Notes: generated by a model from the sequence alone, not told the origin. A DNA stretch of 55,979 bases from an uncultured Aquimarina sp. (GCA_947498595.1 CANMKX010000027.1:1-55979), one strand, 5' to 3'. Shown: positions 26,496-36,900, counted from the first letter of the stretch. Made by a program: numbers and translations.

Positions 26496-27221
26496 ATGAA
26501 ATTAACGATAAAAATCTTGTTGTTATTAATATGTTTCTTAGGAGAAGCACAAACTACAAATACCGAGACTGTAGCAAAGATTAAAATAAAAAAAGTTGAT
26601 GATATCATATCTGTAATAGGAACAGTAACAAATACAACCGGAATATACAAAAGTCTTACGTATAGTTTGTTAGTGGTTAAAGTAGGAGGCGAAACTAAAA
26701 ATGTTTCAAAGAATAAACAAGAAGGAAGATTTACTTTAGAAGCAGATGAAACCAAAGAATTATCTGTGACAGAAATTAATAGTAATGAAAAGGACAAGAT
26801 TACAGTACTATTATTGATATACGACGATGAAAAAATTATAGGGAAAGATAGAATAGTCTTTAATGAAACTAAAAAAGATAAGAAAAAAGAAACAAATCAA
26901 TCAAAAGATGACGGAATAGAACTAAGAGGTATTGTAATAGAAGAAACTAAAACAAAACCCGGAAGAGATTTTTATGAAGCGTTTTATAATGCCTATTCAT
27001 TTTATAATGTTAATGGCAATAAAATAGTTGGAGTATATGAAAAATTGAGTTTTGGAAGAAGCACAATTATTCAAGTAAAAGTTGAAGATGTTTTAATTCA
27101 AGAGTTTTTAGGGAAACCAGATTTAGAGTATTTAGAAGAGATGGCAAAAATTGCGTTGAGAAAAGTCTATAAATATTTTAATGATTTAAAAAAGCAGGAA
27201 ACTAATATTAAACAATACTAA
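26496..27221 (+). CDS. csgE: CsgE curli chaperone with CsgH-like N-terminal domain
   Basis: 241 residues, about twice the length of E. coli CsgE. A signal peptide (about 1-18) is followed by a beta-rich domain to about residue 120. Its pattern, YSLLVVKVGGETKNVSKNKQ, then GRFTLEADETKELS and ITVLLLIYDDEKIIGKDRI, looks like CsgH, the amyloid inhibitor known from alphaproteobacterial curli loci. After a Lys-rich linker, residues 145-235 match CsgE: GIVIEETKTKPGRDFYEAFY, YEKLSFGRSTIIQVKVEDVL and a final helix. CsgE caps the CsgG channel and delivers subunits; the CsgH-like part could keep subunits unpolymerised. The gene lies 11 bases after the CsgB-like gene. Confidence 0.85.
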   Translation: MKLTIKILLLLICFLGEAQTTNTETVAKIKIKKVDDIISVIGTVTNTTGIYKSLTYSLLVVKVGGETKNVSKNKQEGRFTLEADETKELSVTEINSNEKDKITVLLLIYDDEKIIGKDRIVFNETKKDKKKETNQSKDDGIELRGIVIEETKTKPGRDFYEAFYNAYSFYNVNGNKIVGVYEKLSFGRSTIIQVKVEDVLIQEFLGKPDLEYLEEMAKIALRKVYKYFNDLKKQETNIKQY

Positions 27222-27228
27222 TCTACTT

Positions 27229-27636
27229 ATGAGATATATTATTCTAACAATAGTATTAGGCCTATGTTATAGTATGAACTTAAGTGCACAAGACTTAGTT
27301 TATAGGCCTAAAAATCCAGCGTTTGGAGGAGATACATTTAATTATCAATGGCTGTTAAGCTCCGCAGAATCACAAAATAAATTTACAGAAGAAAGCAATT
27401 TTGGAAGAGAAGAACGGTCCGATCTAGAGCGCTTTACCGAAAATTTGAATAATCAATTGCTAAGTCAAATATCAAGAACCCTGTTCAGCGATCAATTTGG
27501 AGAAGACGGTTTGACAGAAGGAACCTATACCTTTGGTACATTATTTATCGAGATATACCCTTCTAACGAAGGCTTGGTAATAGATATTTTAGACACTAGC
27601 ACCGGAGATCAATCACAAGTTGTAATACCTAATTAA
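27229..27636 (+). CDS. csgF: CsgF curli assembly factor
   Basis: 135 residues, the usual CsgF length. A signal peptide (about 1-20, ending in LSAQ) precedes the conserved CsgF N-terminus, QDLVYRPKNPAFGGDTFNYQ. In E. coli this segment inserts into the CsgG pore and forms a second constriction. The C-terminal half (GTLFIEIYPSNEGLVIDI) is the small outer domain that links the channel to the nucleator. It lies 7 bases after csgE and 13 bases before csgG. Confidence 0.95.
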   Translation: MRYIILTIVLGLCYSMNLSAQDLVYRPKNPAFGGDTFNYQWLLSSAESQNKFTEESNFGREERSDLERFTENLNNQLLSQISRTLFSDQFGEDGLTEGTYTFGTLFIEIYPSNEGLVIDILDTSTGDQSQVVIPN

Positions 27637-27649
27637 TCAACAAAAATAG

Positions 27650-29203
27650 ATGCAAAACAAAATTTATAAAGGGATTTTATGGGCGATTTTTGCGTTAATG
27701 TTAGTTAGTTGTGGAGCATATTTTAATCAACCAATAGCTGTAGAAGAAGCAAGATTAGGAGAAATAACACCTGCAACGCAAACTTTAAAAGAATTTCCAT
27801 TACCTGTAGAACCAGTAGTAGTTGGAGTTTACAAATTCAGAGATCAAACAGGACAATATAAGCCTACAGAAAATGGAAGTACTTTTAGTACTGCTGTAAC
27901 TCAAGGAGCTACCACCATTTTAATAAAGGCACTTGAAGATTCCAAATGGTTTGTACCCATAGAAAGAGAGAATTTAAGTAATTTATTAAACGAACGTAAT
28001 ATTATAAGATCCACTCGAAAAGAATATAGAAAAACAAAAAATCCAAATGAACCTCAGCTTCCTCCCTTGTTATATGCAGGGATTCTTCTTGAAGGGGGAG
28101 TAATTTCATATGATTCTAATATTATAACTGGAGGTTTAGGAGCACGTTATTTTGGTGTAGGCGGATCAACGCAATATAGACAAGATAGAATTACAGTGTA
28201 TCTAAGAGCAGTTTCTACCTCTAGTGGTAAAATCTTGAAAACTGTGTATGTTTCTAAAACCATATTTTCTCAAGCATTAGATGCTAGTTTTTTTAGATAT
28301 GTAAAATTTAAACAATTACTAGAAGTTGAGACAGGCTTTACTAAAAATGAACCAGGACAATTAGCTGTAACCGAAGCTATAGAAAAAGCTGTAGAATCAT
28401 TAATTATTGAAGGAATAGAAGATAATTTATGGAAACCCAGAGCAAATCCAGCAGTAACTCAAAAATTGATAGAAGATTATGAATCCGAGAAAAATGAAGC
28501 TGAAAATACAGGTTTATATGATCGATATTTTCAAGAACGTAGAGGTAAAAGATCCTTTTTTGTAAAAGGAGGAGGAGCATTGATAAGCGGCGATTATAAT
28601 AATGCACTATTATCGTATTCATCCACAGTAGGAATGCGATGGTATGTAAGCCCTTATATTAATATAAATGGAAGTTTAGATAAGTTTGAATTGCGAAATG
28701 ATAATGCGTTTTCTAATGGATTCAATGCATTTAACCTGAATTCAGAACTAACAGTATTACCTTATGAAAAACTAACCCCATTTATATCTGGAGGAATTGG
28801 AATCGTTAATAATGATGAGTTCGATCAAACTGCATTTAAGTTTCAATATGGTGGAGGAGTTGAATATCAAATGTCAAATAAAATTGGACTTATGGTAAGT
28901 GCTACGCATAACTTACCGATTAGTGATGAATTAGACGGGATTAATCAAGGTAAGAGAGATGATCAATATTTTAATTTCTCTGTAGGGGTAAACTGGTATT
29001 TTGATACACCTATAATTCGAAATAAAGAAAAAAGAGTTCAATTAAGAGAAGAAGGCCATGCTATTCGTAAAAAAAGTAGGCAAGTAAAAGCATCCGCAAT
29101 AGAGTCTGAAAGAACATATAAAAGAGAAAAAAGAAGAGAACTTAGAAAATTAAGAAAACGTAATCGAGAGTTAATGGAAAAATGGTTACGAGATTACAAT
29201 TAA
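27650..29203 (+). CDS. csgG: CsgG curli secretion channel with C-terminal outer-membrane barrel and basic tail
   Basis: 517 residues against about 277 in E. coli. The lipobox is MLVSC (Cys21). Residues 22 to about 270 are CsgG proper: VVGVYKFRDQTGQYKP, STAVTQGATTILIKALEDS, the RENLSNLLNERNIIR region, and the AIEKAVESLIIEGIEDNLW end helix. CsgG forms the nonameric pore that exports curlins. After a charged linker (to about 305) comes an extra domain of about 145 residues with alternating strands such as KGGGALISG, TPFISGGIGI and FNFSVGVNWYF, an OmpX/OmpA-like 8-strand barrel. The last 65 residues are a strongly charged, mostly basic helix, probably coiled coil. The gene sits between csgF and a lipoprotein. 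Confidence 0.92.
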   Translation: MQNKIYKGILWAIFALMLVSCGAYFNQPIAVEEARLGEITPATQTLKEFPLPVEPVVVGVYKFRDQTGQYKPTENGSTFSTAVTQGATTILIKALEDSKWFVPIERENLSNLLNERNIIRSTRKEYRKTKNPNEPQLPPLLYAGILLEGGVISYDSNIITGGLGARYFGVGGSTQYRQDRITVYLRAVSTSSGKILKTVYVSKTIFSQALDASFFRYVKFKQLLEVETGFTKNEPGQLAVTEAIEKAVESLIIEGIEDNLWKPRANPAVTQKLIEDYESEKNEAENTGLYDRYFQERRGKRSFFVKGGGALISGDYNNALLSYSSTVGMRWYVSPYININGSLDKFELRNDNAFSNGFNAFNLNSELTVLPYEKLTPFISGGIGIVNNDEFDQTAFKFQYGGGVEYQMSNKIGLMVSATHNLPISDELDGINQGKRDDQYFNFSVGVNWYFDTPIIRNKEKRVQLREEGHAIRKKSRQVKASAIESERTYKREKRRELRKLRKRNRELMEKWLRDYN

Positions 29204-29230
29204 GGAGATCACAGGTTTAAAACTGAAAGA

Positions 29231-30718
29231 ATGAAAAAAAATCTTATATACATATTAAATGCCTTCATCTTAATTATGATGATAAGTTGTAGCGAAGATA
29301 CTATTGATATAGAAGGATTAGGAGTCATAAAAGGAAAAATAGTTTTAGAAGGAACCAATGAACCCTTAGAAAATGTAAAAGTTTCTACAAACCCTAATAC
29401 CAGTACTGTATTTACAGATGAAAATGGCTTGTATCGATTAGAAAATGTACCTGCAGGAGATTATTCTTTATCAGCAGAAAGAGAAGATCTTTTAGCCGAA
29501 TTTGAAGCTGTTTCTGTTTTGACAGATGCAGAAATAGAAATTGTATTTGAAATGGATATTGCTACGGCAAATAACAAACCACCAAATACACCAGAATTGA
29601 TTAGTCCAGCAGATAATGCAGAAAATATAGCTGTAGAAACTACATTGATATGGAGAGCAAGTGATCCAGAAGATGATGTTTTATCATACACATTAACGTT
29701 ACGTAATGATACTAATAATACAGTAGAAACTTTTGAAAGTATAACTGATACAACATATACAGTGTCTAATCTGTCATATGGAGTGAAGTATTTTTGGCAA
29801 ATCGCATCAAACGATGGAATTAATGAAGATGTAAATAGTGAAACATTTGCTTTTGAAACAGTTCCTGTACCTAATAATAGAGTAGTCTTTACACGAATAA
29901 TAGATGGTAATAATGTAATAATTTCTACAAATGAAACTGGAGAAGAAGTACAATTAACATCAGAAAATCGAAATAGTTTTAGACCTAGAAGAAATACAAC
30001 TGTAGCAAAAATTGCTTTTTTAAGAACAGTAGGAGCAGAGACGCATCTGTTTATAATGAATCAAGATGGAACAGAGACAGAGCAAGTAACCTCTAATGTA
30101 TCTGTATCTGGATTTAACTTAGGTGAAATTGATTATGCATGGGATGATAATGGAGCGAAATTACTATTCCCTAATCAAGATAAATTATATAGTATTAATA
30201 CAGATGGAAGTGGATTAACATTATTATATCAAACATTAAATGGTAATTTGATAACAGAAGTAGATAAAAATATAGCAACAGGAAATATAGCTTTAAAAAC
30301 AAATGATCTAGATGGCTATAATGTTGAAATTTTTACGATTAATGAATCAGGAGTGTTACAAGAAACAGTTTTGACAGGAGAAATGGGAGCCGCTGGAGGA
30401 ATTAATTTCTCTATAAATGGAACTAGATTAGTATATACAAGAGATGTCTCTGGGTTTGAGAATCCAGATTATAGACAATTAGATTCTCATATTTTTATGT
30501 ATACATTTAGTAGTGGTAATAATCTTGATTTGTCTATAGAAAAATTAGCAGGAACCAACGATTTAGATGTAAGATTTTCGCCAGACGAAGCCAATGTTAT
30601 TTTTACAAATACATCAAACGATGGAGTTTCTCAGCAAAATATAGAAACTATTGAGATAGCAAATCCAGATAATAGAACAACAATTAAAGAAAATGGAGCA
30701 ATGCCAGATTGGGAATAA
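29231..30718 (+). CDS. Curli-operon lipoprotein: CarboxypepD_reg domain, fibronectin III and TolB/WD40-like repeats
   Basis: 495 residues. Lipobox IMMISC near residue 20. An N-terminal carboxypeptidase-regulatory-like beta sandwich (about 30-110; KGKIVLEGTNEPLENVKVST) is followed by a fibronectin type III-like domain (about 115-210; ELISPADNAENI, TYTVSNLSYGVKYFWQIASN). A C-terminal propeller-like region (about 215-490) has repeated PD40/TolB-like strands such as KIAFLRT-x-GAETHLFIMNQDG and RFSPDEANVIFTN. It is the last gene of the curli operon, 28 bases after csgG. It may help anchor or check the fibre at the outer membrane; this is inferred. Confidence 0.82.
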   Translation: MKKNLIYILNAFILIMMISCSEDTIDIEGLGVIKGKIVLEGTNEPLENVKVSTNPNTSTVFTDENGLYRLENVPAGDYSLSAEREDLLAEFEAVSVLTDAEIEIVFEMDIATANNKPPNTPELISPADNAENIAVETTLIWRASDPEDDVLSYTLTLRNDTNNTVETFESITDTTYTVSNLSYGVKYFWQIASNDGINEDVNSETFAFETVPVPNNRVVFTRIIDGNNVIISTNETGEEVQLTSENRNSFRPRRNTTVAKIAFLRTVGAETHLFIMNQDGTETEQVTSNVSVSGFNLGEIDYAWDDNGAKLLFPNQDKLYSINTDGSGLTLLYQTLNGNLITEVDKNIATGNIALKTNDLDGYNVEIFTINESGVLQETVLTGEMGAAGGINFSINGTRLVYTRDVSGFENPDYRQLDSHIFMYTFSSGNNLDLSIEKLAGTNDLDVRFSPDEANVIFTNTSNDGVSQQNIETIEIANPDNRTTIKENGAMPDWE

Positions 30719-30740
30719 TTTATTTATAATATAGTAAATC

Positions 30741-30800
30741 AAAAATCACTTAAAAATTATTTTTAGGTGATTTTTAGGTGATTTTTAGGTGATTTTTTTT
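30741..30800 (+). terminator. Curli operon terminator with a triplicated 11-bp right arm
   Basis: AAAAATCACTTAAAAA at 30741-30756 can pair with TTTTTAGGTGATTTTT (one G-U pair). The right-arm unit TTTTTAGGTGA is present three times in tandem (30760-30770, 30771-30781, 30782-30792) and ends in eight T. The left arm can pair with any of the copies. Replication slippage probably made the array. Confidence 0.8.
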
Positions 30801-31174
30801 ACGGGGAAAAGACTAGTTGTTAATTGTTTTTTAAATGTAAAGCATTTGTTATTAATGTGTTAACTATGGTTCTTTTACGGGAGATACGCAGACGAATGCA
30901 AGTGTTTTCTTTCTAATTTTGATATTAGAAATCAAAAAACGAATCAAAGTTGTGGTTATATTCATCACTTTTGGATATACATAACATGATTTTCTCGAAT
31001 CAAAATATTTTAATTAGCGACTTTAGGATCCAAAGTATGTTGATTTAAATAGAACTTTATGGAATATTATTCATTGAGTTAAAATAAATGTTATGCGCAA
31101 ATTATCAATTTATCTATGACTTGCTCGAATTTTGATTTCATTAAAACACACTAATCTTTTAAAATTAAAATTTA
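30801..31174. other. 374-base non-coding region
   Basis: Both strands were read. No gene remnant, TAnnTTTG promoter or tRNA is convincing. One small stem (TTTCTAAT at 30910-30917 with ATTAGAAA at 30924-30931) is present. The promoter of the lipoprotein starting at 31175 must lie here but could not be identified. Confidence 0.5.
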
Positions 31175-32200
31175 ATGAAACATTTAAAGTTAAGAATATT
31201 AACAGGAGTAATTATAATACTAGGTGTATTGTCTTGTGAAAAGGAAAATGTAATAGAAGAAAAGCAATTGGATGAAACGTTAGAAGGAGAAATAATTCAG
31301 GTTGATCAAGATTTTTCAGAAGAAAACTTTTTTGATTATCAGGCAAATGAAGAATTAAAGGCTTTGGCTGAGTTAAAATTATCTAATGGTAATAAAATTC
31401 ATTTTTACGGAGAGAAAAATGTGAACTCTGGAATTCTAATATTAGAGAAAGGAGAATGTAATGAATGTTCTGCTTTGACAGATATAGAAAATTTAATGAA
31501 AAGAGAATTGAGTGCCATTGAAGTTTATTGGGCTTTATCTGAATCAGGAGAAGCCGTTCCTGATTTAATTTTAGAAAAAGGAGGGAGTAAAAAACTGAAC
31601 AAAGAGCAAGGGTGGGCTCGTAATCAGATAGGTAGATTTTCCGTTGATAAAAAAAGGAGTAACAAGACTATAGATTTGGCTTGTAATAATACTTCTTTTA
31701 CAAGTTCTATAACAGGAGGATTTAATGGAGCACCAGATTATATAAGATTAGATAAAACTCCGATATCATTTTCTGATTTTAGGAATGATTGCTATAATCC
31801 TGCTGCAAATGGAGAATGTTGGGGAGCACCAAGATATAGGTTGACAACTCAATTGTCAAATATTAAGAACTGGAGAGGTAAAATTTGTACAAAAAATGTA
31901 GAAAGATCTTATAATACACATTGGGTAAGATGGTGTGGTTCTTCGTGTTCTGTAGACCCTAGATGTAATGCTAATGTTAGCTGTAATCGCTATCAAGGAC
32001 CTGTAGTAATGTTTCAGTATTATTGGAATGGAAAATGGAGACTAATGAAGAGTGGAAGTAAGATTGCTGCTTATGAAATACCAGCTAATAAAACATATAC
32101 ATATAACTGGAGATGGTACACTTCAAAAAACACAAGTTTTAGACTTAATATAAGATATGCAAAGGGATATGATCAGTTTGATTTGATGATGGATAAGTAA
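31175..32200 (+). CDS. Cys-rich lipoprotein of unknown function
   Basis: 341 residues. The leader ends in LGVLSC (Cys24), a lipobox. The N-terminal part (to about residue 145) is acidic with one CNEC pair. The C-terminal 175 residues are basic and aromatic and contain eight Cys, including RWCGSSC and a CNANVSC piece, probably disulfide-bonded outside the cytoplasm. LDKTPISFSDFRNDCYNP and ANKTYTYNWRWYTSK are distinctive stretches, but I recognise no family. The gene follows the curli operon on the same strand but after its terminator and a 374-base gap, so it is probably independent. A good terminator follows. Confidence 0.75.
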   Translation: MKHLKLRILTGVIIILGVLSCEKENVIEEKQLDETLEGEIIQVDQDFSEENFFDYQANEELKALAELKLSNGNKIHFYGEKNVNSGILILEKGECNECSALTDIENLMKRELSAIEVYWALSESGEAVPDLILEKGGSKKLNKEQGWARNQIGRFSVDKKRSNKTIDLACNNTSFTSSITGGFNGAPDYIRLDKTPISFSDFRNDCYNPAANGECWGAPRYRLTTQLSNIKNWRGKICTKNVERSYNTHWVRWCGSSCSVDPRCNANVSCNRYQGPVVMFQYYWNGKWRLMKSGSKIAAYEIPANKTYTYNWRWYTSKNTSFRLNIRYAKGYDQFDLMMDK

Positions 32201-32230
32201 GATAAAAAAGAACTGGTTAGATTAAAAGTT

Positions 32231-32267
32231 AAAGCCCAATAAATAATTTAATATTTAATTGGGCTTT
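32231..32267 (+). terminator. Terminator of the Cys-rich lipoprotein gene
   Basis: AAAGCCCAAT at 32231-32240 pairs with ATTGGGCTTT at 32258-32267, 10 bp, with an AT-rich loop. It lies 30 bases after the stop codon. Confidence 0.8.
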
Positions 32268-32428
32268 ATTAATAATGAAGATGAAAAAGTGTCTTACTGA
32301 GTATTAATAATATTTAATAAAGGTCAAAATAATGGATCAAATCGTTGTTACTTCCATTATGATTCAATTTAAGATAGTATTATAGTTATTTTTATAATAT
32401 CTAAAGAAAGTACTCAGACTTGCGTTAT

Positions 32429-33166
32429 TTAAAAAGGAATGAAAGCAGATATTTTGTAAAATTCCTTAGAATGACCAAAATTTGTAGCGAGATTCTTTCC
32501 AGCGGCAATTCTAAAAGAGATCCCTTTATCGAATTTTAATTTAAGGTAACCTCCTAACCATTGATAAACGCTATCTTCCATAATGAGATCGTTAGTAGAG
32601 CGAGTCAATACAAATTGTTCATAATAGGCACCAAAAGAAAAGTTTTTGTGAATGTCAACACCAGGAGCAATCCAATTTAGTAAGAAATCTCTATTAACAG
32701 GGCCACCTTTTCGGATAGCTCCATAGTAAGCTAGATAGGCTTCAAACTCGAATTTACCTTGGTTATAAGTAGTAAATATACTTGGTATGAGCCCTTCTGC
32801 AAGTAATGTTGTGTCACCTAGAGATAAAAATTTACCATGTCCTAAACCCAAACTAGGATTAAGAAATAATTTGTCTTGAAATAATTTAAAACCAAGACCT
32901 ATACCAGTTTCGACAAATAAATCGCCACCGCTAGGACTAGGTTCTAATCCAAAAGCTGTATTGGTCCAGAAAATACTATACATAGTAAGATCAAGCTTGT
33001 CATTAATAGGAATGCTACCTAAAAAGACAGGAGAAAATCCAGCGGCACTATTATGGATGATTTGAGCTGCAAATGAAGGCTTACGTTCTTTTTTAGGAGT
33101 TAATTCTTGAGCATAAGAGAGTGAGGTACTCATTATAAAAATGAGTATTGTACATAAATTTTTCAT
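32429..33166 (-). CDS. Porin-like outer-membrane beta-barrel protein
   Basis: 245 residues. A signal peptide (about 1-19, ending SLSYAQ) precedes alternating amphipathic strands with aromatic girdle residues (KLDLTMYSIFWTNTAFG, LKLFQDKLFLNPSLGLGHGK, FSFGAYYEQFVLTRS), and the chain ends in Phe as outer-membrane proteins do (ISAFIPF). It resembles a Bacteroidota family of uncharacterised porins (DUF6733-like, by memory). It is 27 bases downstream of the crotonase gene and is therefore probably the last gene of a three-gene unit with the adenylation/oxidoreductase fusion. Confidence 0.7.
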   Translation of the reverse strand: MKNLCTILIFIMSTSLSYAQELTPKKERKPSFAAQIIHNSAAGFSPVFLGSIPINDKLDLTMYSIFWTNTAFGLEPSPSGGDLFVETGIGLGFKLFQDKLFLNPSLGLGHGKFLSLGDTTLLAEGLIPSIFTTYNQGKFEFEAYLAYYGAIRKGGPVNRDFLLNWIAPGVDIHKNFSFGAYYEQFVLTRSTNDLIMEDSVYQWLGGYLKLKFDKGISFRIAAGKNLATNFGHSKEFYKISAFIPF

Positions 33167-33193
33167 AGTGTAAATGATTTGTGTATTATTAAA

Positions 33194-33961
33194 TTATTTG
33201 TGAGTAAAGAAGGGTGTCCTTTTTTCTATAAAAGCTTGCATTCCTTCTTTTTGATCGCGAGTAGCAAAAAGCGCATGAAAGTTTCTGCGTTCAAATAAAA
33301 TGCCATCTCGTAATCCTGTTTCTAAAGCGATATTGATTGTTTCTTTAGCCATAATAGTTGCAGGTTTACTATAATTAGCGATTAGATGTGCTGTTTTAAT
33401 AGTTTCTTCAAGTAATATATCTGAAGAGAAAACACGAGAAACTAAACCTGAACGTTCAGCTTCTATAGCAGGCATTAAACGACCTGTTAGTATTAAATCC
33501 ATAGCTTTGGATTTACCAATTAACTTCGTCAATCGCTGAGAGCCGCCTATACCTGGTATCACACCTAGTTTTATTTCTGGCTGTCCAAACTTAGCAGTAT
33601 CGGCAGCAAAAATGATATCGCACATCATAGCCAATTCGCATCCGCCACCGAGCGCATAACCAGATACAGCAGCTATTTTGGGAGTTTTTATAGCAGAGAA
33701 AGCTTCCCAACCAGAAAAATAATCTTCTGATGCCATATCGGGGTATGATTTGTTTTTCATTTCTTTGATATCAGCACCAGCAGCAAAAGCTTTTTCTGAT
33801 CCAGTGATAATAAAACAACCTACTTTAGGATCTTTATCCATATTGCGAAGCGCTGTAATTAATTCATGCATTAATTCTGTATTTAAAGCATTGAGAGCTT
33901 GTGGACGATGTAATTGCACAATGGCAATTCGTCCTTTTTGTTCGATAGATATCGTTTTCAT
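33194..33961 (-). CDS. Enoyl-CoA hydratase/isomerase (crotonase family)
   Basis: 255 residues, full length. The oxyanion-hole segments are [11 protein letters not shown] and [10 protein letters not shown]. The two catalytic Glu residues of true hydratases are both present, in GGGCELA and [12 protein letters not shown], so it most likely hydrates short-chain trans-2-enoyl-CoA to 3-hydroxyacyl-CoA. Alternative crotonase reactions cannot be excluded. The start lies 15 bases after the stop of the 1003-residue adenylation/membrane/reductase gene, implying co-transcription and perhaps a shared pathway. Confidence 0.92.
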   Translation of the reverse strand: MKTISIEQKGRIAIVQLHRPQALNALNTELMHELITALRNMDKDPKVGCFIITGSEKAFAAGADIKEMKNKSYPDMASEDYFSGWEAFSAIKTPKIAAVSGYALGGGCELAMMCDIIFAADTAKFGQPEIKLGVIPGIGGSQRLTKLIGKSKAMDLILTGRLMPAIEAERSGLVSRVFSSDILLEETIKTAHLIANYSKPATIMAKETINIALETGLRDGILFERRNFHALFATRDQKEGMQAFIEKRTPFFTHK

Positions 33962-33976
33962 AATGTTTGATTTTTA

Positions 33977-36900
33977 TTAAGAATCCCAGATAGCTCCATA
34001 AGCAGGAATGTTTCTACTTTCCATACCGTATACAACTTGCCAGGTTAATTTTCGATTAGAGATGCAAATGATAGCTTCAGCATTAAAATCTTGATAAGCC
34101 ATATATGCCAGCTTTACCATATCGGGTTTTCCATGAACGTCAGTATCCCAAATAATGGCATCAGGTTGAACAGATATTATTTCGTCAACAAGTGCGTCTC
34201 CATATGTTTTTCTAGGATTTCGGGTAGCCCAAACTAATCGAGAAGGAGTTTCTTGTGTTAATAAATGTGGGATACATGGTCCAATACCACTCCCTGTAGC
34301 TACCCAAATAACTCGATTAAAAAGTTGATCGATATTACCAACACCAGCAGTAGGAATACCTTTTACCCATACATGAGAAGGCAAATCATCGATTAGGTCT
34401 CCTGTCCAATCTCCCGCTCTAGAAATCGTGAGACGGAACCCCTCTTTTTTAGGAGTAGGGACATTGGCAAATGAATGCCATTCGGTTAAAGGATTACGGC
34501 TAATAGCAGTTGAAGAACCGGCAAAAGGAGTAACACCATAATCAAAATTAGCAAGAATAACATGAGAAGATGGATTGGTGATATTTATAGGAACTTTTTT
34601 GAGATGTAGCCAAGGTAAAATGATACTAATAGTAAGAGTTGTTAACATCCAAAAATTAGGAGCAGTAAGTAAATGATAATAGAAGTGATCATTTGAGGGT
34701 AATTGACTTTTTAGAAAAAATATCATTTGTGCCCAAAAAAGAATAAGAGCTAACCAACCTCCAAAACGATGCATTTTTTCAAAACTGTTATGAAAACGAG
34801 CCCTGAATGGAGGAATAGCCATGGCAATCATTAAAATTAAAATGGTTAATAATGCATAAGTTGTAATAATAAGATCACTTGAAATGTTATTGAGATTATA
34901 AGAAAAAGAATAGGTAAGAGATCCTACAAATAACATAAACCAAATAGTTCCACTAACAGTGCTACCACTATGAAAACCACCAAAATGATATACTTTTCCT
35001 AAGAATCGCCGAATACTTAAAGGTGCATTTGTAGATAAGCTAGTAGCGATTTTGAAAAATAAATTAATCAAATGTTGTTGTCGAACTAGAATACCAACAA
35101 AAAAATTGATCAAAACAAGATTAGCTATAGATGATAATTCAATTTGTTGTGTTGTCCACCAATTAGCATTAAATATCCCATAACCTAGAATGGATAGATT
35201 AATTAATGCTATTAAAGCAAAAATTCTATGGTAGAGCATAAAAGACTCTGATTTCCAGATTCGCCTATAAAAAGGAAGTTGTTTAGGGAGTTCAACAGTT
35301 TTTAGATCTATTGGTTTATGATGATTAGATTTTGATGCAGAGTTCATTTTTAGATTTCTGCTTTTAGCAATATTCATTAACTTACGTTTATCAACTTTCC
35401 CTCTAGCAGTCATAGGAAACTTATCCATGGCTATAATGATTTTAGGAATACAGTAATAAGGCAAAGTATCTTTTACTACTTGCTTAGCTTCAATAGGAGA
35501 GACAGAAGAAGGACTTACAAAAGCTACTAGGTTTTGTAGATCAAGTTTTAATGTAACAGCGTCTTTACAATTGGTCGTTTTTTCTAGAACAGAAGAAACA
35601 GAATCAAGCTCTACTCTAAAACCACGGATTTTTACTTGATCATCAACTCTTCCATAATGTTCTAACTCACCATTAGTGTTCCATTTACCAAGATCCCCTG
35701 TATTAAACATCATACTTCCATCGTTAATAAAAGGATCGCGAGCATAACGTATATTATTAAGTGTTTCATTATTGATGTATCCTTTAGAAACACAATAACC
35801 ACCACCCCACATTTGTCCTACTTCACCTATAGCACATGGTTCTTTATGTTCATTTAAGATATAAACAGTATTATTAGGAGTTGGTTTTCCTATAGAAATA
35901 GAGGTAGCATTAGGGAAACAATGTTGCATTGTGTTTACAATAGTTGTTTCGGTAGGACCGCACGAATTATAGAAATTGCAAAAAGCAGCCCAAGTGTTTG
36001 CTAATGGAATAGGACAAGGTTCACCAGCAACAGCAACAGTTTTTATTTGTTTGCAATGATTTGGATTGATCGTGCTTAATACTGAAGGAGTAGCGATTAT
36101 AACATCGACTTTTTTAGCAGTTTCATTAATATCTTTACCTCTGATGACTAATGTGGCTCCATTAGCTAAGGAACCTAAGATTTCCCATGCTGCCATATCG
36201 AAAGCAATACTTAATATTTGCCCGACTTTTAAACCTGAACGCATCCCCAAATTCCCAGGTGCTGTTAATAATATATTACAAACATTTTTATGAGAAACTT
36301 GAACTCCGTTTGGAGGACCTGTTGTACCAGAAGTAAAAATAGTAAAGCAAGTATCATTACTAGATATGGTTATATTTGGGGTAAATACAGAAGGGTTTTC
36401 TGAAGTCTTTTTAAATATATTTTCGATTAAGGAATCGACTGCTAAGCAAATAGTGTTCTGTTGTAATGGGATATGATGTTCGAATTCTGATACTGTTAAA
36501 ACTACTTTCATTTTAGTAGTCTTCATGATTGTTGATAATTGAGACTCTGTTGCAACACCAACATGTTGAGGTACATAAGCAGCTCCTGTTTTTAGTGTAG
36601 CCAAAATACCCACTACCATAGGAATAGAACGTTGTAAAAACACACCTACAAAGTCACCTTTTTTAACACCATTTTGAGCAAGAATTAATGCAAGTTTATT
36701 CGCTTGATAATTTAATTCTTTATAAGTAATAGTTTCATGACCATGCTCTATAGCTATTGCTAACGGATTAGCGATTGCTTGTGCTTCAAAAGCATGATGA
36801 ATACATGCGTATGGAAGATCTATAGAGATACCTTGCCCATATTTTTGAAATAGCGATTTGTCAGTTTCAGAAAGATGTGATAATAATTCGGTATTGAATA

